Notes under the pieces: generated by a model
What the model was told of the DNA's origin: nothing
Seen by the model: the letters and a program-made list of their open reading frames with translations, nothing else
The model's database searches: none
Source: Saccharomonospora cyanea NA-134
Lineage (GTDB): Bacteria > Actinomycetota > Actinomycetes > Mycobacteriales > Pseudonocardiaceae
Reading direction: 5' to 3'
DNA: 64,000 nt
Assembly (NCBI RefSeq): GCF_000244975.1
Contig: NZ_CM001440.1
Location: 1,167,538-1,231,537, forward strand
Shown here: piece after piece, positions 1 through 10,148 of the stretch
How positions within the stretch are numbered: the first letter of the stretch is position 1
Layout of the letters: the number at the start of each line of letters is the position of its first letter
Translations under genes and position numbers: made by a program

Positions 1-831
1 CGGGTCGTCGACCTCCGCCCGACCGGCCCCGAGATCGACTGGACGGGAGTGGTCGATCACCGCGAACAGTGCCCCGTCCGGATCGGTGAGCAGCGCGGTG
101 CGGCCGAACGGTGTGTCGTAGGGCTCGGCCAGCACTCCGCCGCCGAGCCCGCGCGCCGTCTCGGCGAGCGCGTCGGTACCCAGCAACGGGTCGGCCTCGA
201 AGTAGATGAGCCAGTGGGGCGGCACGGCGGAGGACCCGTCGTCGATGACGCACCGGTAGAGCACGGGTTCGTGGCCGATGCGCCATTCCGCGTAGTCGAT
301 GCCGTCGCCGCCGATCTGCTCGTTGGTGAATCCGAACAGCTTGCAGTAGAACTCGTCGGCCGCGAACCCGTCGTGGGTGTTGAGGTCGGCCCCGCTGAAC
401 ATGCCGGGGAGCTGCGCGCCGAAGGCCCAACCGGGCGGTGGCTGCCAGAACACCACGGGCGCCCCGCTCGGATCGACGGCGTGCAGCACCGTCCCGCGCT
501 CCGGGATGTCGACCGGCCCGAGCCGGACCGCGCCGCCGAGGTGCTCCACCCACTGTGCGGTGTTGGCGGCGCCGGCCACACGGAGGTGGACCGACCAGCC
601 GGTGGGTTGACCCGGGGACGCCTGGTAGATACCTGCGGCCTGCACGCCGTCGCGAACGGCGATGGTGTAGCGGCCGTCGCCGCCGACTGGGTCGCCCTTG
701 ACGTGGAACTCCCACCCGAACAGCGCGCCGTAGAAGGCGCGGGCGGCCGAGGTGTCCGGCGCGGAGAGTTCGACCCAGCACGGTGTTCCCGAGGGTGAGT
801 CGGGTGTGGTGACGGTTGTGCCGAGGGACAT
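1..831 (-). CDS. VOC (glyoxalase-like) two-domain protein, C-terminus cut by window edge
   Basis: The frame reads from an ATG at 831 off the left edge (277 codons visible). A GGGAGGTG ribosome binding site lies a few bases upstream of the start. The first half begins GTPCWVELSAPDTSAARAFY and the second repeats the pattern with HDGFAADEFYCKLFGF, so there are two tandem vicinal-oxygen-chelate modules. Each ends in a DPSGAPV or DPDGALF turn, as is usual in this superfamily. Proteins of this layout are often annotated as glyoxalase/bleomycin-resistance or hydroxylase-like; the substrate cannot be told from sequence. A different high-GC frame on the same strand is also open here but lacks VOC motifs. 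Confidence 0.85.
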   Translation of the reverse strand, partial: MSLGTTVTTPDSPSGTPCWVELSAPDTSAARAFYGALFGWEFHVKGDPVGGDGRYTIAVRDGVQAAGIYQASPGQPTGWSVHLRVAGAANTAQWVEHLGGAVRLGPVDIPERGTVLHAVDPSGAPVVFWQPPPGWAFGAQLPGMFSGADLNTHDGFAADEFYCKLFGFTNEQIGGDGIDYAEWRIGHEPVLYRCVIDDGSSAVPPHWLIYFEADPLLGTDALAETARGLGGGVLAEPYDTPFGRTALLTDPDGALFAVIDHSRPVDLGAGRAEVDDP

Positions 832-886
832 GGGACACCTCCCCGAGGACGCTGAAGAGATCATCTTAGGGGCCGCAGCGCCGGGT

Positions 887-892
887 TAGGCT
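887..892 (+). promoter_or_regulatory. -10 element TAGGCT of a leaderless promoter
   Basis: TAGGCT is followed by exactly 7 nt and then the GTG start of the methyltransferase gene. No Shine-Dalgarno sequence is present, so the transcript probably begins at the start codon. Confidence 0.6.
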
Positions 893-899
893 GACTTCC

Positions 900-1688
900 G
901 TGAGAATCTTCGGCCGCCGGACGGAGGTCGTGCCGAGTCCCAACATCTGGTACCACGCCGACGTCTACGAGCGGGAGAACCAGGTGCAGGACGTCGACGA
1001 CGCGATCTGGGAGCATCTTGCCACCCAGGTGCCCTGGAACGGCGCCGACGTGGTGGACGTCGGGTGTGGTGCCGGCTTCCATCTGCCGAGGTTCGCCGCC
1101 ACGGCGAACTCGGTCGTCGGCATCGAACCGCACCCTCCGCTGGTGCGCAGGGCCCGCGAACGCATGGCCGGTCGGCCGTCGGTCGACGTGCTGCGGGGGA
1201 CGGCGCAGCGGCTGCCCCTGCCGGACGCCTCCGCCGACGTCGTCCACGCGCGGACCGCGTACTTCTTCGGCCCCGGTTGCGAACCGGGGTTGCGTGAGGC
1301 GGACCGGGTGCTGCGACCGGGCGGTGCGCTCGTGATCGTGGACCTCGACGCCCTGCTCGAACCCTACGGCGAGTGGATGCTCGCGGACCTGCCCCGATAC
1401 CGGCCCGCCGAGGTGGACGCGTTCTTCGCCGAGGAGGGCTTCGCGTGCCGGCGCATCACGACTCGGTGGTCGTTTCCGGACCGGGAGACCATGGAGGCCA
1501 TCCTGCGGATTGAGTTCAGCCCGAGGGTGGCTTCGCGGGCCGTGGTGGAGACGCTGCGACTCAACCGGAACCGCACCGGGCCGTTCCATCTGCCGGTGGG
1601 TTATCGCGTGCTCGTGCGGCGCAAACCGGCCGGTCTCGTACGGGCGTCGAAGCCGCTGGCCGGGCATGGGACACTGACAGAGCCATGA
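900..1688 (+). CDS. Class I SAM-dependent methyltransferase
   Basis: This 262-residue protein carries the SAM-binding glycine loop [10 protein letters not shown] at residues 51-60. An acidic residue ends strand 2 (GIEPH), and the post-motif [18 protein letters not shown] region is typical of Methyltransf_11 enzymes. The substrate is unknown. GTG at 900 is chosen because it sits 7 nt after a TAGGCT -10 element and gives a full-length fold. Its stop overlaps the rlmN start by 4 nt (ATGA), so the two are translationally coupled and co-transcribed. It may modify a small molecule rather than rRNA, since no RNA-binding extension is visible. Confidence 0.85.
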   Translation: MRIFGRRTEVVPSPNIWYHADVYERENQVQDVDDAIWEHLATQVPWNGADVVDVGCGAGFHLPRFAATANSVVGIEPHPPLVRRARERMAGRPSVDVLRGTAQRLPLPDASADVVHARTAYFFGPGCEPGLREADRVLRPGGALVIVDLDALLEPYGEWMLADLPRYRPAEVDAFFAEEGFACRRITTRWSFPDRETMEAILRIEFSPRVASRAVVETLRLNRNRTGPFHLPVGYRVLVRRKPAGLVRASKPLAGHGTLTEP

Positions 1689-2806
1689 CTGCATTACCCC
1701 TGGTCTTCGACGCACCCCGCCGTGGTCTGCCCCGGCGCCATCTCGCCGACCTCACAGTGGCCGAACGGGCCGAGGCCGTCGCCGAGCTCGGCGAGAAACC
1801 GTTCCGCGCGAAGCAGCTCTCGCACCACTACTTCTCCCGGCTCACCGCCGACCCGGAGGCGATGACCGACATTCCCGCGGCGTCACGGCAGCGTCTCGTC
1901 GACGAGTTGATGCCGTCGCTGCTGACGCAGGTCCGTGTCGTGGACTGCGACGGCGGCAGCACGAGGAAGACGTTGTGGCGGGCGCACGACGGCACGCTGG
2001 TGGAGAGCGTCCTGATGCGGTACCCGGACCGCGCCACGCTGTGTATCTCCAGCCAGGCGGGTTGCGGTATGGCCTGCCCGTTCTGCGCGACCGGGCAGGG
2101 CGGGCTGACCCGCAATCTGTCGACCGCCGAGATCGTCGACCAGGTGCGGGCCGCGGCCGCCGTGATGCGCGACGGTCTGATGCCGGGGCCCGACGGCGCA
2201 CCGGCTCCCGGTCGGCTGTCGAACATCGTGTTCATGGGCATGGGCGAGCCTCTGGCGAACTACAAGCGCGTGCTCGCGGCGGTGCGCCGCATCACCGACC
2301 CCTCGCCCGCCGGGCTGGGCATCTCGCAGCGGTCGGTGACGGTGTCCACCGTGGGCCTGGCCCCGGCCATCCGGAAACTCGCCGACGAGGGGCTGCAGGT
2401 CCGTCTCGCCGTGTCGCTGCACACTCCGGACGACGAGCTGCGTGACGAACTCGTGCCGGTGAACAACCGGTGGTCGGTCGACGAGGTGCTGCGGGCGGCC
2501 CGCTACTACGCTGATCGCACCGGCAGGCGGGTGTCCATCGAGTACGCGCTCATCCGCGACATCAACGACCAGCCTTGGCGGGCGGACCTGCTGGCGGAAC
2601 GGCTGCGCGAGCACCTCGGCCAGCTGGTGCACGTGAACGTCATCCCGCTGAACCCGACACCGGGCAGCAAGTGGGACGCGAGCCCGAAGCCTGTGGAACG
2701 GGAGTTCGTGCGCCGGGTCAACGCGGGTGGTGTCGCCTGCACGGTGCGTGACACGCGGGGCCAGGAGATCGCTGCCGCCTGTGGACAACTGGCTGCCGAG
2801 GGATGA
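1685..2806 (+). CDS. rlmN: Dual-specificity RNA methyltransferase RlmN (23S rRNA m2A2503 / tRNA m2A37)
   Basis: This radical-SAM enzyme methylates C2 of adenosine 2503 in 23S rRNA and A37 of some tRNAs. The iron-sulfur motif CxxxCxxC is at C127, C131 and C134 in GCGMACPFC. The methyl-carrying cysteine is C366 in the conserved C-terminal AACGQL motif. At 373 residues it has normal family length. The N-terminal accessory domain (residues about 15-90, with KPFRAKQ) binds RNA. It overlaps the upstream methyltransferase gene by 4 nt and should depend on its promoter. Confidence 0.97.
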   Translation: MTALPLVFDAPRRGLPRRHLADLTVAERAEAVAELGEKPFRAKQLSHHYFSRLTADPEAMTDIPAASRQRLVDELMPSLLTQVRVVDCDGGSTRKTLWRAHDGTLVESVLMRYPDRATLCISSQAGCGMACPFCATGQGGLTRNLSTAEIVDQVRAAAAVMRDGLMPGPDGAPAPGRLSNIVFMGMGEPLANYKRVLAAVRRITDPSPAGLGISQRSVTVSTVGLAPAIRKLADEGLQVRLAVSLHTPDDELRDELVPVNNRWSVDEVLRAARYYADRTGRRVSIEYALIRDINDQPWRADLLAERLREHLGQLVHVNVIPLNPTPGSKWDASPKPVEREFVRRVNAGGVACTVRDTRGQEIAAACGQLAAEG

Positions 2807-2904
2807 GCGCCGCGCGACCGACCGTCCGGAACCGGTTCACCGTTTCCGTGGGCTCCGGGCGGTGCCGACACAGGGCTCGCCCGGAGACCGTTCCCGCGTT
2901 GTCG

Positions 2905-3165
2905 TCAGCGACGCCAGGCGGTGCGGCTACGGCGCACGTCGAACAGCACGCCCAGCAGGATGCCGACACCGGTGATGATCAGCACGACGTCTTCGGTGCG
3001 GTTCTGGTGGTTGCCGATCAGCATCAGGAACATGATCGCCGCCGCGGCCACCGCGCCTGCGCGTGCTGCCTTGGGGAAGGCGCCGTGCCAGCCCCACTCG
3101 GCCGACGGCTCGTCCCTGGGGTCGACCTCGGTACCGGTGCGCTTCTCGACAGCCTTGCCTGCCAC
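2905..3165 (-). CDS. DUF2631 small membrane protein
   Basis: This 86-residue protein has a polar N-terminus containing EWGWHG, followed by two hydrophobic segments at about 34-51 and 59-75 and a basic end. This is the layout of the actinobacterial DUF2631 family, which commonly lies beside dxr. GTG at 3165 is preferred over GTG at 3171, because the GGAGG just upstream is 7 nt from 3165 and almost touches 3171. The gene is divergent from dxr. Function is unknown. Confidence 0.8.
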   Translation of the reverse strand: MAGKAVEKRTGTEVDPRDEPSAEWGWHGAFPKAARAGAVAAAAIMFLMLIGNHQNRTEDVVLIITGVGILLGVLFDVRRSRTAWRR

Positions 3166-3259
3166 GATCACTCCTCCACTCGAGCCCGCTCGGCGCGACT
3201 TCGTGTGGCTCGATAATCGCACATGCCTCCTGCCGGGACCGCAGGGGACGTCCGCGACA

Positions 3260-4486
3260 ATGGTCACCATGACCGTCACCACGAGTTCCCCCCGGACCGT
3301 GCTGGTGCTGGGCTCCACTGGCTCCATCGGCACGCAGGCCCTCGACGTCACAGGGCGCAATCCCGAACTGTTCCGGGTGGTCGGTCTCGCCGCGGGCGGC
3401 TCGGACCCGCGAGCCCTGGCCGCGCAGGTGATCGAGCACGAGGTCGAGGCCGTGGCGATCACCCGGTCGACGGCGGTTGAGGACCTCCAGCTCGCGCTCT
3501 ACGCCGAGGCGCAGAAACGTGACTACGCGCGTGGTGAGTTCCGCCTGCCCCGGGTCTTCGCCGGACCGGACGCGGTGGAGGAACTCATCGACGCGGTGCC
3601 CGCCGACGTGGTGCTCAACGGTATGCCGGGTTCGCAGGGACTCGGACCGACTCTGGGTGCGCTGAAGAGCGGCGCGACACTCGCGTTGGCGAACAAGGAG
3701 TCACTCATCGCGGGTGGGCCTCTGGTGCGGGCCGCGGCGCGGCCGGGCCAGATCGTGCCGGTCGACTCGGAGCACTCGGCGCTCGCGCAGGCGCTGCGGG
3801 GCGGGCGTGCCGAGGAGGTCGACCGGCTGGTGCTCACGGCGTCGGGCGGCCCGTTCCGGGGTCGTACGCGGGAGCAGATGGCGAACGTCACGGTGGAGGA
3901 CGCGCTGGCCCACCCGACGTGGGCCATGGGACAGCTCGTCACGATCAACTCGGCGACCCTGGTGAACAAGGGACTCGAGTTGATCGAGGCGCACCTGCTG
4001 TTCGACATCCCGTGCGAGCGGATCGACGTGGTGGTGCACCCGCAGTCGATCGTGCACTCGATGGTGACGTTCACCGACGGCTCGACGTTGGCGCAGGCCA
4101 GCCCGCCCGACATGAGGTTGCCCATCGCGCTCGCGCTGGGCTGGCCCGACCGGGTGCCGGGTGCCGTGCGGCCCTGCCGTTGGGACCAGGCGGCCACCTG
4201 GACGTTCGAGCCCGTGGACGACGTCGCGTTCCCCGCGGTGGAGCTGGCCCGCCACGTCGGCTCCGCGGGCGGGTGCCTGCCCGCCGTGTTCAACGCGGCG
4301 AACGAGCGGCTCGTCGCCGAGTTCGTCGCACACAACACCAGCTTCACGTCCATCGTGGACACTGTTGCCCAGGTCGTCGAGGCCGCTGACGAGTGGCGCC
4401 GCCCGCCCCGTGACCTGGCCGACGTCCTCGCTGCGGAACAATGGGCGCGCGACCGTGCGGCCACGATCATGTCGGGAGGGAAGTAG
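3260..4486 (+). CDS. dxr: 1-deoxy-D-xylulose 5-phosphate reductoisomerase
   Basis: Dxr catalyses the second step of the non-mevalonate isoprenoid pathway, converting DXP to MEP with NADPH and a divalent metal. The NADPH loop GSTGSIG is at residues 18-24. Downstream are [10 protein letters not shown], the metal/substrate motif [16 protein letters not shown] and [21 protein letters not shown], all signatures of the enzyme. At 408 residues it has standard length. ATG at 3260 has AGGGGA 11 nt upstream; ATG at 3269 is an alternative. The gene is 3 nt from the next one, in the same order as M. tuberculosis dxr-rip1-gcpE. Confidence 0.97.
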   Translation: MVTMTVTTSSPRTVLVLGSTGSIGTQALDVTGRNPELFRVVGLAAGGSDPRALAAQVIEHEVEAVAITRSTAVEDLQLALYAEAQKRDYARGEFRLPRVFAGPDAVEELIDAVPADVVLNGMPGSQGLGPTLGALKSGATLALANKESLIAGGPLVRAAARPGQIVPVDSEHSALAQALRGGRAEEVDRLVLTASGGPFRGRTREQMANVTVEDALAHPTWAMGQLVTINSATLVNKGLELIEAHLLFDIPCERIDVVVHPQSIVHSMVTFTDGSTLAQASPPDMRLPIALALGWPDRVPGAVRPCRWDQAATWTFEPVDDVAFPAVELARHVGSAGGCLPAVFNAANERLVAEFVAHNTSFTSIVDTVAQVVEAADEWRRPPRDLADVLAAEQWARDRAATIMSGGK

Positions 4487-4489
4487 CGC

Positions 4490-5698
4490 GTGCTCGTCTA
4501 CATCCTGGGGGTCGCACTCTTCGCGCTCGGCATCTGCGTGTCCGTCGCGCTGCACGAGGCCGGTCACATGGTGGCCGCCAAGTCCTTCGGCATGAAGGTG
4601 CGCCGCTACTTCGTGGGCTTCGGCCCGACGGTGTTCTCGTTCAAGCGGGGCGAGACGGAGTACGGCCTGAAGTGGATCCCGCTCGGCGGGTTCTGCGACA
4701 TCGCCGGGATGACGGCGCTGGACGAGGTCACGCCCGACGAGGCTCCCCGGGCGATGTGGCGCTTCAAGACGTGGAAACGCACGGTGGTGCTCGCCGCCGG
4801 GTCGTTCACGCACTTCGTGCTGGGCTTCATCGTGCTCTACCTCATGGCCGTCTCGATGGGGCTGCCGAACATCTCCGACAAGCCGGTCATCGACGAGGTG
4901 TCCGACTGCGTGCGCAGCGCCACCACGCCGCAGGAGTGGAACGACCCGACGTGCCGGGCTTCCGATCCGGCCCCGGCCAAGGCGGCGGGGCTGAAGCCCG
5001 GTGACGAGGTGGTCGCGGTCGGTGGCACTCCCACGGAGACCTGGCAGGACCTGCTGGGCGCCGTGCAGAGGGCCGAGGGACCCACCGACGTGCGTGTGCT
5101 GCGTGACGGCGAGGCTCTGACCCTCACCGTCGACGTGGCGAGGGTGACGCGCCCCACTGCCGAGGGCGGCACGGAGCAACTGGGGGCCATCGGCGCGTCC
5201 CAGGCGCTCATGCTGCCGTACGGGCCGGGGGAGGCGTTCGGTGGCTCGGCCGCGTTCACGGGCGAGCTGTTGGTGCAGACCTGGGAACGGCTGCTGGAGT
5301 TCCCGGAGAAGATCCCGGCCGTCGTCGAGGCCATCTTCGGCGGGGAGCGTGACCCGGAGACCCCCGTCAGTGTGGTGGGCGCGAGCCGTATCGGTGGCGA
5401 GGCCGTGGAACAGGGACTGTGGGAGGTGTTCTTCCTCCTGCTCGCGAGCCTGAACTTCTTCGTCGGCATCTTCAACCTGTTGCCACTGTTGCCGCTCGAC
5501 GGTGGGCACATCGCCGTGACCTGGTACGAACGAGTGCGCGACTGGATTCGCAAGCTTCGGGGCAAGGCGGCTGGCGGTCCCGTCGACTACACCAAGCTCA
5601 GCGCGGTCACGGGGGTGGTGATGGTGATCGGTGGCGCCATCGTGTTGCTCACCGTGACGGCCGACATCGTGAACCCCATCCGGCTCATCCAACAGTAG
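4490..5698 (+). CDS. rip: Site-2 intramembrane zinc metalloprotease Rip (M50 family)
   Basis: Membrane protease of the RseP/Rip1 type, which cleaves anti-sigma factors and other membrane substrates within the bilayer. The zinc motif HEAGH (H22, E23, H26) lies in the first transmembrane helix. A second motif [11 protein letters not shown] at about 329-339 supplies the third ligand. A PDZ-like region occupies roughly residues 130-215, and further transmembrane helices lie near 105 and 375. GTG at 4490 follows dxr by 3 nt, so the two are one transcription unit. The dxr-rip-ispG order matches mycobacteria. Confidence 0.95.
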   Translation: MLVYILGVALFALGICVSVALHEAGHMVAAKSFGMKVRRYFVGFGPTVFSFKRGETEYGLKWIPLGGFCDIAGMTALDEVTPDEAPRAMWRFKTWKRTVVLAAGSFTHFVLGFIVLYLMAVSMGLPNISDKPVIDEVSDCVRSATTPQEWNDPTCRASDPAPAKAAGLKPGDEVVAVGGTPTETWQDLLGAVQRAEGPTDVRVLRDGEALTLTVDVARVTRPTAEGGTEQLGAIGASQALMLPYGPGEAFGGSAAFTGELLVQTWERLLEFPEKIPAVVEAIFGGERDPETPVSVVGASRIGGEAVEQGLWEVFFLLLASLNFFVGIFNLLPLLPLDGGHIAVTWYERVRDWIRKLRGKAAGGPVDYTKLSAVTGVVMVIGGAIVLLTVTADIVNPIRLIQQ

Positions 5699-5699
5699 T

Positions 5700-5727
5700 A
5701 ACGCCCGGACAGCCGGGGTCGGGCGTT
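5700..5727 (+). terminator. Stem-loop between rip and ispG
   Basis: AACGCCCG at 5700-5707 pairs perfectly with CGGGCGTT at 5720-5727 across a 12-nt loop, directly after the rip stop codon. No U-tract follows, so it may attenuate rather than fully stop transcription. Confidence 0.5.
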
Positions 5728-5731
5728 CACG

Positions 5732-5737
5732 TATCGT
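5732..5737 (+). promoter_or_regulatory. Possible -10 element (TATCGT) for ispG
   Basis: TATCGT lies directly after the stem-loop and about 75 nt before the ispG start, suggesting that ispG has its own promoter. No convincing -35 element is seen. Confidence 0.3.
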
Positions 5738-5810
5738 GGACGTCGGCAGCCGGCTCGTCCCGGCAGTGCCTTCGGCGCAGCACGCAGTCAGCGAAAGTGC
5801 AGAGGAATCG

Positions 5811-6962
5811 ATGACCGTCGACCTGGGTTTGCCCGCCACGCCTCCTCCCGTTCTCTCCGAACGTCGCAAGACCCGACAACTCCAGGTGGGGTCCGTCGGG
5901 GTCGGAAGCGACCACCCGATCTCGGTGCAGTCGATGACGACCACCGTCACGGCGGACGTCAACGCGACGCTCCAGCAGATCGCCGAGCTGACGGCCGCGG
6001 GGTGCGACATCGTCCGCGTGGCGTGCCCGAGTGCCGACGACGCGGAGGCGCTACCCGCGATCGCGGCGAAGTCGAAGATCCCGGTGATCGCCGACATCCA
6101 CTTCCAGCCGAAGTACGTGTTCGCCGCCATCGAGGCGGGGTGCGCGGCGGTGCGCGTGAACCCGGGCAACATCAAGAAGTTCGACGACAAGGTCGCCGAG
6201 ATCGCGCAGGCAGCGAAGGACCACGGGACGCCCATCCGCATCGGCGTCAACGCGGGCTCCCTCGACCCGCGCCTGCTGAAGAAGCACGGCAAGGCCACCC
6301 CGGAGGCGCTGGCCGAGTCGGCGCTGTGGGAGGCGTCGCTGTTCGCCGAACACGACTTCCACGACCTGAAGATCTCGGTGAAGCACAACGACCCGGTCGT
6401 GATGGTGCGCGCCTACGAGATCCTCGCCGAGCAGTGCGACTACCCGCTGCACCTCGGTGTCACCGAGGCGGGCCCGGCCTTCCAGGGCACCATCAAGTCG
6501 GCCGTGGCCTTCGGGGCGCTCCTGCGGCAGGGCATCGGTGACACGATCCGGGTGTCGCTGTCCGCGCCTCCCGTGGAGGAGGTGAAGGTCGGCACGCAGA
6601 TCCTTCAGTCGCTGAACCTGCGGCCTCGCAAGCTGGAGATCGTGTCCTGCCCGTCGTGCGGGCGTGCGCAGGTGGACGTGTACAAGCTGGCCGACGAGGT
6701 CACCGCGGGTCTGGACGGCCTGGAGGTGCCGCTGCGGGTGGCCGTGATGGGCTGTGTCGTCAACGGTCCGGGTGAGGCCAGGGAGGCCGACCTCGGCGTG
6801 GCGTCCGGCAACGGCAAGGGCCAGATCTTCGTCAAGGGCGAGGTCATCAAGACCGTGCCCGAGCACCAGATCGTGGAGACCCTCATCACCGAGGCCATGC
6901 GGATCGCCGAGGAGAACGGGGACGTCGCGGGCAGTGGAGAGCCGGTCGTCACGGTGAGCTGA
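5811..6962 (+). CDS. ispG: 4-hydroxy-3-methylbut-2-enyl diphosphate synthase (flavodoxin/ferredoxin)
   Basis: IspG (GcpE) converts MEcPP to HMBPP, the penultimate step of the non-mevalonate pathway begun by dxr. The N-terminal TIM barrel starts with [11 protein letters not shown]. The C-terminal iron-sulfur domain has cysteine ligands in SCPSCGR and GCVVNGPGE, which bind a 4Fe-4S cluster. At 383 residues it is of normal size. ATG at 5811 is preceded by AGAGGA; the open frame extends further upstream but without family similarity. Confidence 0.96.
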   Translation: MTVDLGLPATPPPVLSERRKTRQLQVGSVGVGSDHPISVQSMTTTVTADVNATLQQIAELTAAGCDIVRVACPSADDAEALPAIAAKSKIPVIADIHFQPKYVFAAIEAGCAAVRVNPGNIKKFDDKVAEIAQAAKDHGTPIRIGVNAGSLDPRLLKKHGKATPEALAESALWEASLFAEHDFHDLKISVKHNDPVVMVRAYEILAEQCDYPLHLGVTEAGPAFQGTIKSAVAFGALLRQGIGDTIRVSLSAPPVEEVKVGTQILQSLNLRPRKLEIVSCPSCGRAQVDVYKLADEVTAGLDGLEVPLRVAVMGCVVNGPGEAREADLGVASGNGKGQIFVKGEVIKTVPEHQIVETLITEAMRIAEENGDVAGSGEPVVTVS

Positions 6963-7010
6963 TCGTTCAACACCAGGCGTGGCTAGCGTGCTACATTGGA
7001 GGTGTATCCG

Positions 7011-7598
7011 ATGACTGGGAGGCCGCCGATGAGCGCTGCGATCGTCGACACGCCGCTGGACTGGGACGACCTGGTGCACACCTGGCGAGAGCTGGACGTT
7101 CCGGAGGGGTGGCGGCCCGAGGTGACGATCGAGGGGATCCGCATGTCGCCGCCCCCTGGGGGACAGCACAACCTGATTGCCGGCTGGGTGCATCGTCAGC
7201 TGTTGCCCGGCACGCCTGCTGGGAGCGAAGTGTTCCAGACATTGGGCATCTCGGTGCCCGTGGTCGGAGGCATCTACGTTCCGGACCTCTGTGTCGTCCC
7301 TCGGGCTCACGTGCCCGAGGGCGCTGAGTCGGTGCGTTCGGAGCACGTTCTACTGGCCGTGGAGATCACGTCCGCGGGCAACGCCAACCACGACCGGTCC
7401 CGCAAGAAGTGGGCCTACGCGCACGGCGGCATCGAGCGGTACCTGCTGATCGACCCGCACGATCCGGACGGTGCGGCCGTGACGCTGTTCTCCGAACCCG
7501 GTGACGGCGCCTACCGGCGGGCGTGCCGGATCCCCTTCGGGGAGAAGATCACGCTGGGTTCTCCCTTCGGCCTGGTGTTGGATACCGCCGAGTTCTGA
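7011..7598 (+). CDS. Uma2 family (DUF820) putative restriction-fold nuclease
   Basis: This 195-residue protein has the PD-(D/E)XK pattern of Uma2 proteins: VPDLCVV, then LAVEITS and a DRSRKKWAYAHGGIERYLLID stretch with the conserved Lys, Tyr and Asp. Such proteins are abundant in actinobacteria and cyanobacteria, and their role is not established. ATG at 7011 has GGAGGTG 6 nt upstream; ATG at 7029, with its own GGGAGG, is an alternative. It is inserted between ispG and the GNAT gene, which are neighbours in mycobacteria, so it is probably an accessory insertion. Confidence 0.8.
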   Translation: MTGRPPMSAAIVDTPLDWDDLVHTWRELDVPEGWRPEVTIEGIRMSPPPGGQHNLIAGWVHRQLLPGTPAGSEVFQTLGISVPVVGGIYVPDLCVVPRAHVPEGAESVRSEHVLLAVEITSAGNANHDRSRKKWAYAHGGIERYLLIDPHDPDGAAVTLFSEPGDGAYRRACRIPFGEKITLGSPFGLVLDTAEF

Positions 7599-7664
7599 CG
7601 GGTTCGCGTGTGGACATCCTTCGACGGTCCCCACGAGCGGCTGTGATCTGGCAATCTTGTCGTT

Positions 7665-8516
7665 GTGTTGCGGCTGGCCGGTGCGAGGCTGCTCGACGAG
7701 AAGGATTACCCGGCGGTCCGTTCGCTGCTCGCGACGGATCCGGTGGGGAGCTGCATGGTGGCCGCGAGAGTCGAGATCGCCGGTCTCGATCCGTGGCGGC
7801 TGGGGGGCGAGCTCTGGGGCACCGAAGCCCGCCGCCGCGTCGGCGGGCTCCAGGGGCTGTGTTTCGCGGGCCCCAACCTGATCCCGCTGCGGGGCAACTC
7901 CGCCGCGCTGCGTTCGTTCGCCGACCGGGCGTTGCGCAGGCCGCGCGCCTGCTCGTCGCTGGTCGGCCCCGCGGACCAGGTCCTGGGACTGTGGGACGAG
8001 CTGGTGGACGAGTGGGGGCCCGCGCGTGAGGTTCGTCCCGACCAGCCGCTCATGGCGCTCGACGACACCCCGTCGGTGACACCGGACCCGGCGGTGCGCC
8101 GCGTGCGGCCGGAGGAGATCGACGTGTACTTCCCCGCGGCCGTGGCCATGTTCCGGGAGGAGGTCGGTGTCGACCCGCGCCTCGGCGACGGGGGAGCGGG
8201 TTACCGGGCGCGCGTCACCGAACTCATCGCGGCCGGGCGGGCGTTCGCGCGGTTCGAACGTGGTGAGGTCGTCTTCAAGGCCGAAATCGGCGCGATGTCC
8301 GGCAGCGTGGGCCAGATCCAGGGCGTCTGGGTGAACCCCCGGCATCGGGGACGCGGGCTCGGAGCGGCGGGCACGGCAGCCGTGGCCGACCGGCTGGTAC
8401 ACGGCCTCGGACGTGTCGCGAGCCTGTACGTGAACTCGTTCAACGCTCCCGCGCTGGCCGCCTACCGCAGGGTGGGGTTCCGGCAGGTCGGCCGGTACGC
8501 GACCGTGCTGTTCTAG
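7665..8516 (+). CDS. DUF4081-GNAT N-acetyltransferase (Rv2867c type)
   Basis: This 283-residue protein has an N-terminal DUF4081-like half (about residues 1-130) and a C-terminal GNAT fold. The acetyl-CoA loop is in VNPRHRGRGLGAAG, followed by YVNSFNAPALAAYRRVGF. In M. tuberculosis the equivalent protein lies directly after gcpE, which matches its position here apart from the Uma2 insertion. The substrate is unknown. GTG at 7665 has no ribosome binding site; a CAATCT hexamer 7 nt upstream suggests a leaderless start. Confidence 0.85.
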   Translation: MLRLAGARLLDEKDYPAVRSLLATDPVGSCMVAARVEIAGLDPWRLGGELWGTEARRRVGGLQGLCFAGPNLIPLRGNSAALRSFADRALRRPRACSSLVGPADQVLGLWDELVDEWGPAREVRPDQPLMALDDTPSVTPDPAVRRVRPEEIDVYFPAAVAMFREEVGVDPRLGDGGAGYRARVTELIAAGRAFARFERGEVVFKAEIGAMSGSVGQIQGVWVNPRHRGRGLGAAGTAAVADRLVHGLGRVASLYVNSFNAPALAAYRRVGFRQVGRYATVLF

Positions 8517-8541
8517 CCGTTCTCGCGGGACGGGGCCGCTG

Positions 8542-9501
8542 TCAGTCGCTCCCGGCCATCGCCGCGAGCCTGCGGGCAAGCGCCCTGGTGGCCTCCCGCA
8601 GTTCCGGAGGTTCCAGCACCTCCGCCTCGAAACCCAGCCGGGCGACGTGCATAGCGAGCCAGTCCAGGTCGTCCCCGCCGACGGCGAGCACGCACCAGTC
8701 GTCCCTGTCGGCTTCGACACGACCCACCTGAGGCGGTACCAGTTCCCGCACCCGGTTCGGCGGCGCGTGCATCCGCACGCGGGCGTGGTAGCGGTACGGC
8801 GCCTCGGCCACGGACCGCTGGACGTAGGACGCAGGGTCCGGGTGCTTCCTCGGCCGGAACTGCCAGGTCGTCGCCACCACCTCGCGCATCCGGTCCAGCC
8901 GGAAGGTGCGCCAGTCGTCGCGGTCGACGTCCCACGCCATCAGGTACCAGCGGCGGCCGGTGGCGACCATCCGCACGGGCTCGACCGTGCGTTCACGTTG
9001 CCCTCCGTCGCGACCGGCGTAGGCGAACCGCACCCGCACGGTGTCCCGGCAGGCTCGCGCGAGTGTCACCAGCACCTCGGCGTCGATCTCGATGCCGGGG
9101 CCGATGAGAGGTTCGGTGGCGCTGTGCACGGCCCGTACCTCCGCGCGCAGCCGGGGCGGCATCACCTGGTCGAGCTTCGCGAGCGCACGCAGCGCCGCCT
9201 CTCCCGCTCCGGCGACCGTGCCGCCCGACGCCCACCGCAGGGACACCGCCGTCGCGATCGCCTCCTCGTCGTCGAGGAGCAGCGGTGGCAGCCGGGTGCC
9301 CGCGCCGAGCTGGTAGCCGCCGCCGACGCCCGCCGTCGCGTGTACGGGGTAGCCGAGCGTGCGCAGCCGCTCCACGTCGCGCCGCACGGAACGGTCGGTG
9401 ACTCCGAGTTCCGCTGCCAGCTCGGCGGCGGTCCACGACGGTCTGCGCTGAAGCAGTGCCAAAAGCCGTAGCACCCGTTCGGTCGTCGCCTCCACTGTCA
9501 C
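8542..9501 (-). CDS. HTH-WYL domain transcriptional regulator
   Basis: This 319-residue protein begins with a winged helix-turn-helix (ATTERVLRLLALLQ, then TAAELAAELGVTDRSVRRDV at about 25-45). A central WYL domain (RRWYLMAWDVDRDDWRTFRLDRM) and a C-terminal WCX extension follow. WYL regulators sense ligands, often nucleotides, through the WYL fold. It is divergent from the DinB-VOC gene pair with only 61 nt between starts, so control of that pair and of itself is likely. GTG at 9501 gives the usual start to the first helix. Confidence 0.9.
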   Translation of the reverse strand: MTVEATTERVLRLLALLQRRPSWTAAELAAELGVTDRSVRRDVERLRTLGYPVHATAGVGGGYQLGAGTRLPPLLLDDEEAIATAVSLRWASGGTVAGAGEAALRALAKLDQVMPPRLRAEVRAVHSATEPLIGPGIEIDAEVLVTLARACRDTVRVRFAYAGRDGGQRERTVEPVRMVATGRRWYLMAWDVDRDDWRTFRLDRMREVVATTWQFRPRKHPDPASYVQRSVAEAPYRYHARVRMHAPPNRVRELVPPQVGRVEADRDDWCVLAVGGDDLDWLAMHVARLGFEAEVLEPPELREATRALARRLAAMAGSD

Positions 9502-9562
9502 GCGGCCATCGTCGCACGAATCACGGAACGAAGCTGTCCGCTATCTGCGGAAGGCTGAAGTC

Positions 9563-10147
9563 ATGACCGACCAGACGCAGAACGCCCTGTTGCGGGACCA
9601 GCTCGCCTGGCACTGGACCAACCAGCTCCGCAAGCGCCTCGACGGACTCACCGACGACGAGTACTTCTGGGAGCCGGTACCCGGCTGCTGGAGCGTGCGA
9701 CCCCGTGGCACCGGCGTCGCCCCGGTGCAGGCCGGCGCCGGGGCGATGACCATCGACTTCGCGATGCCGGAGCCCGATCCGGCGCCGTTCACGACGATCG
9801 CCTGGCGACTCGGGCATGTGATCGTGGGCGTGCTGGCGGTGCGCAACGCCGCGCACTTCGGCCGCACGCCGACCGACTACCGGTCGTTCACCTACGCGGC
9901 GACCGCGTCCGAGGCGCTGGCCCAGCTCGACGCGGAGTACGCCACGTGGCTGGCCGGGGTGGAGTCACTCGGCGAAGCGGGTCTCGCCCGGCCGTGCGGG
10001 CAGGCGGAAGGTCCCTACGCGGAGAGCCCGATGGCGCGACTCGTGCTGCACATCCACCGCGAGGTGATCCACCATCTTTCCGAGGTCTGCCTGCTTCGGG
10101 ACCTCTACCTGCACACCCAGCAGCGGACCCGGCGGGAGGCGAGCTGA
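9563..10147 (+). CDS. DinB family protein
   Basis: This 194-residue predicted four-helix protein has the DinB pattern: RDQLAWHWTNQLRKRLDGLTDDEYFWEP, then WRLGHVIVG and a late HIHREVIHHLSEV with metal-ligand histidines. DinB/YfiT relatives act as thiol-dependent transferases (mycothiol or bacillithiol). In a mycothiol producer a role in thiol-dependent detoxification is plausible but not shown. ATG at 9563 has GGAAGG upstream. It is separated by one base from the following VOC gene, so the two form an operon opposite the WYL regulator. Confidence 0.85.
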   Translation: MTDQTQNALLRDQLAWHWTNQLRKRLDGLTDDEYFWEPVPGCWSVRPRGTGVAPVQAGAGAMTIDFAMPEPDPAPFTTIAWRLGHVIVGVLAVRNAAHFGRTPTDYRSFTYAATASEALAQLDAEYATWLAGVESLGEAGLARPCGQAEGPYAESPMARLVLHIHREVIHHLSEVCLLRDLYLHTQQRTRREAS

Positions 10148-10148
10148 G

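Noticed and set aside
3701-6388. An 895-codon antisense frame across dxr, rip and ispG
   Set aside because: It runs across three well-supported genes and intergenic DNA and has low-complexity composition; a shadow of the coding strand.
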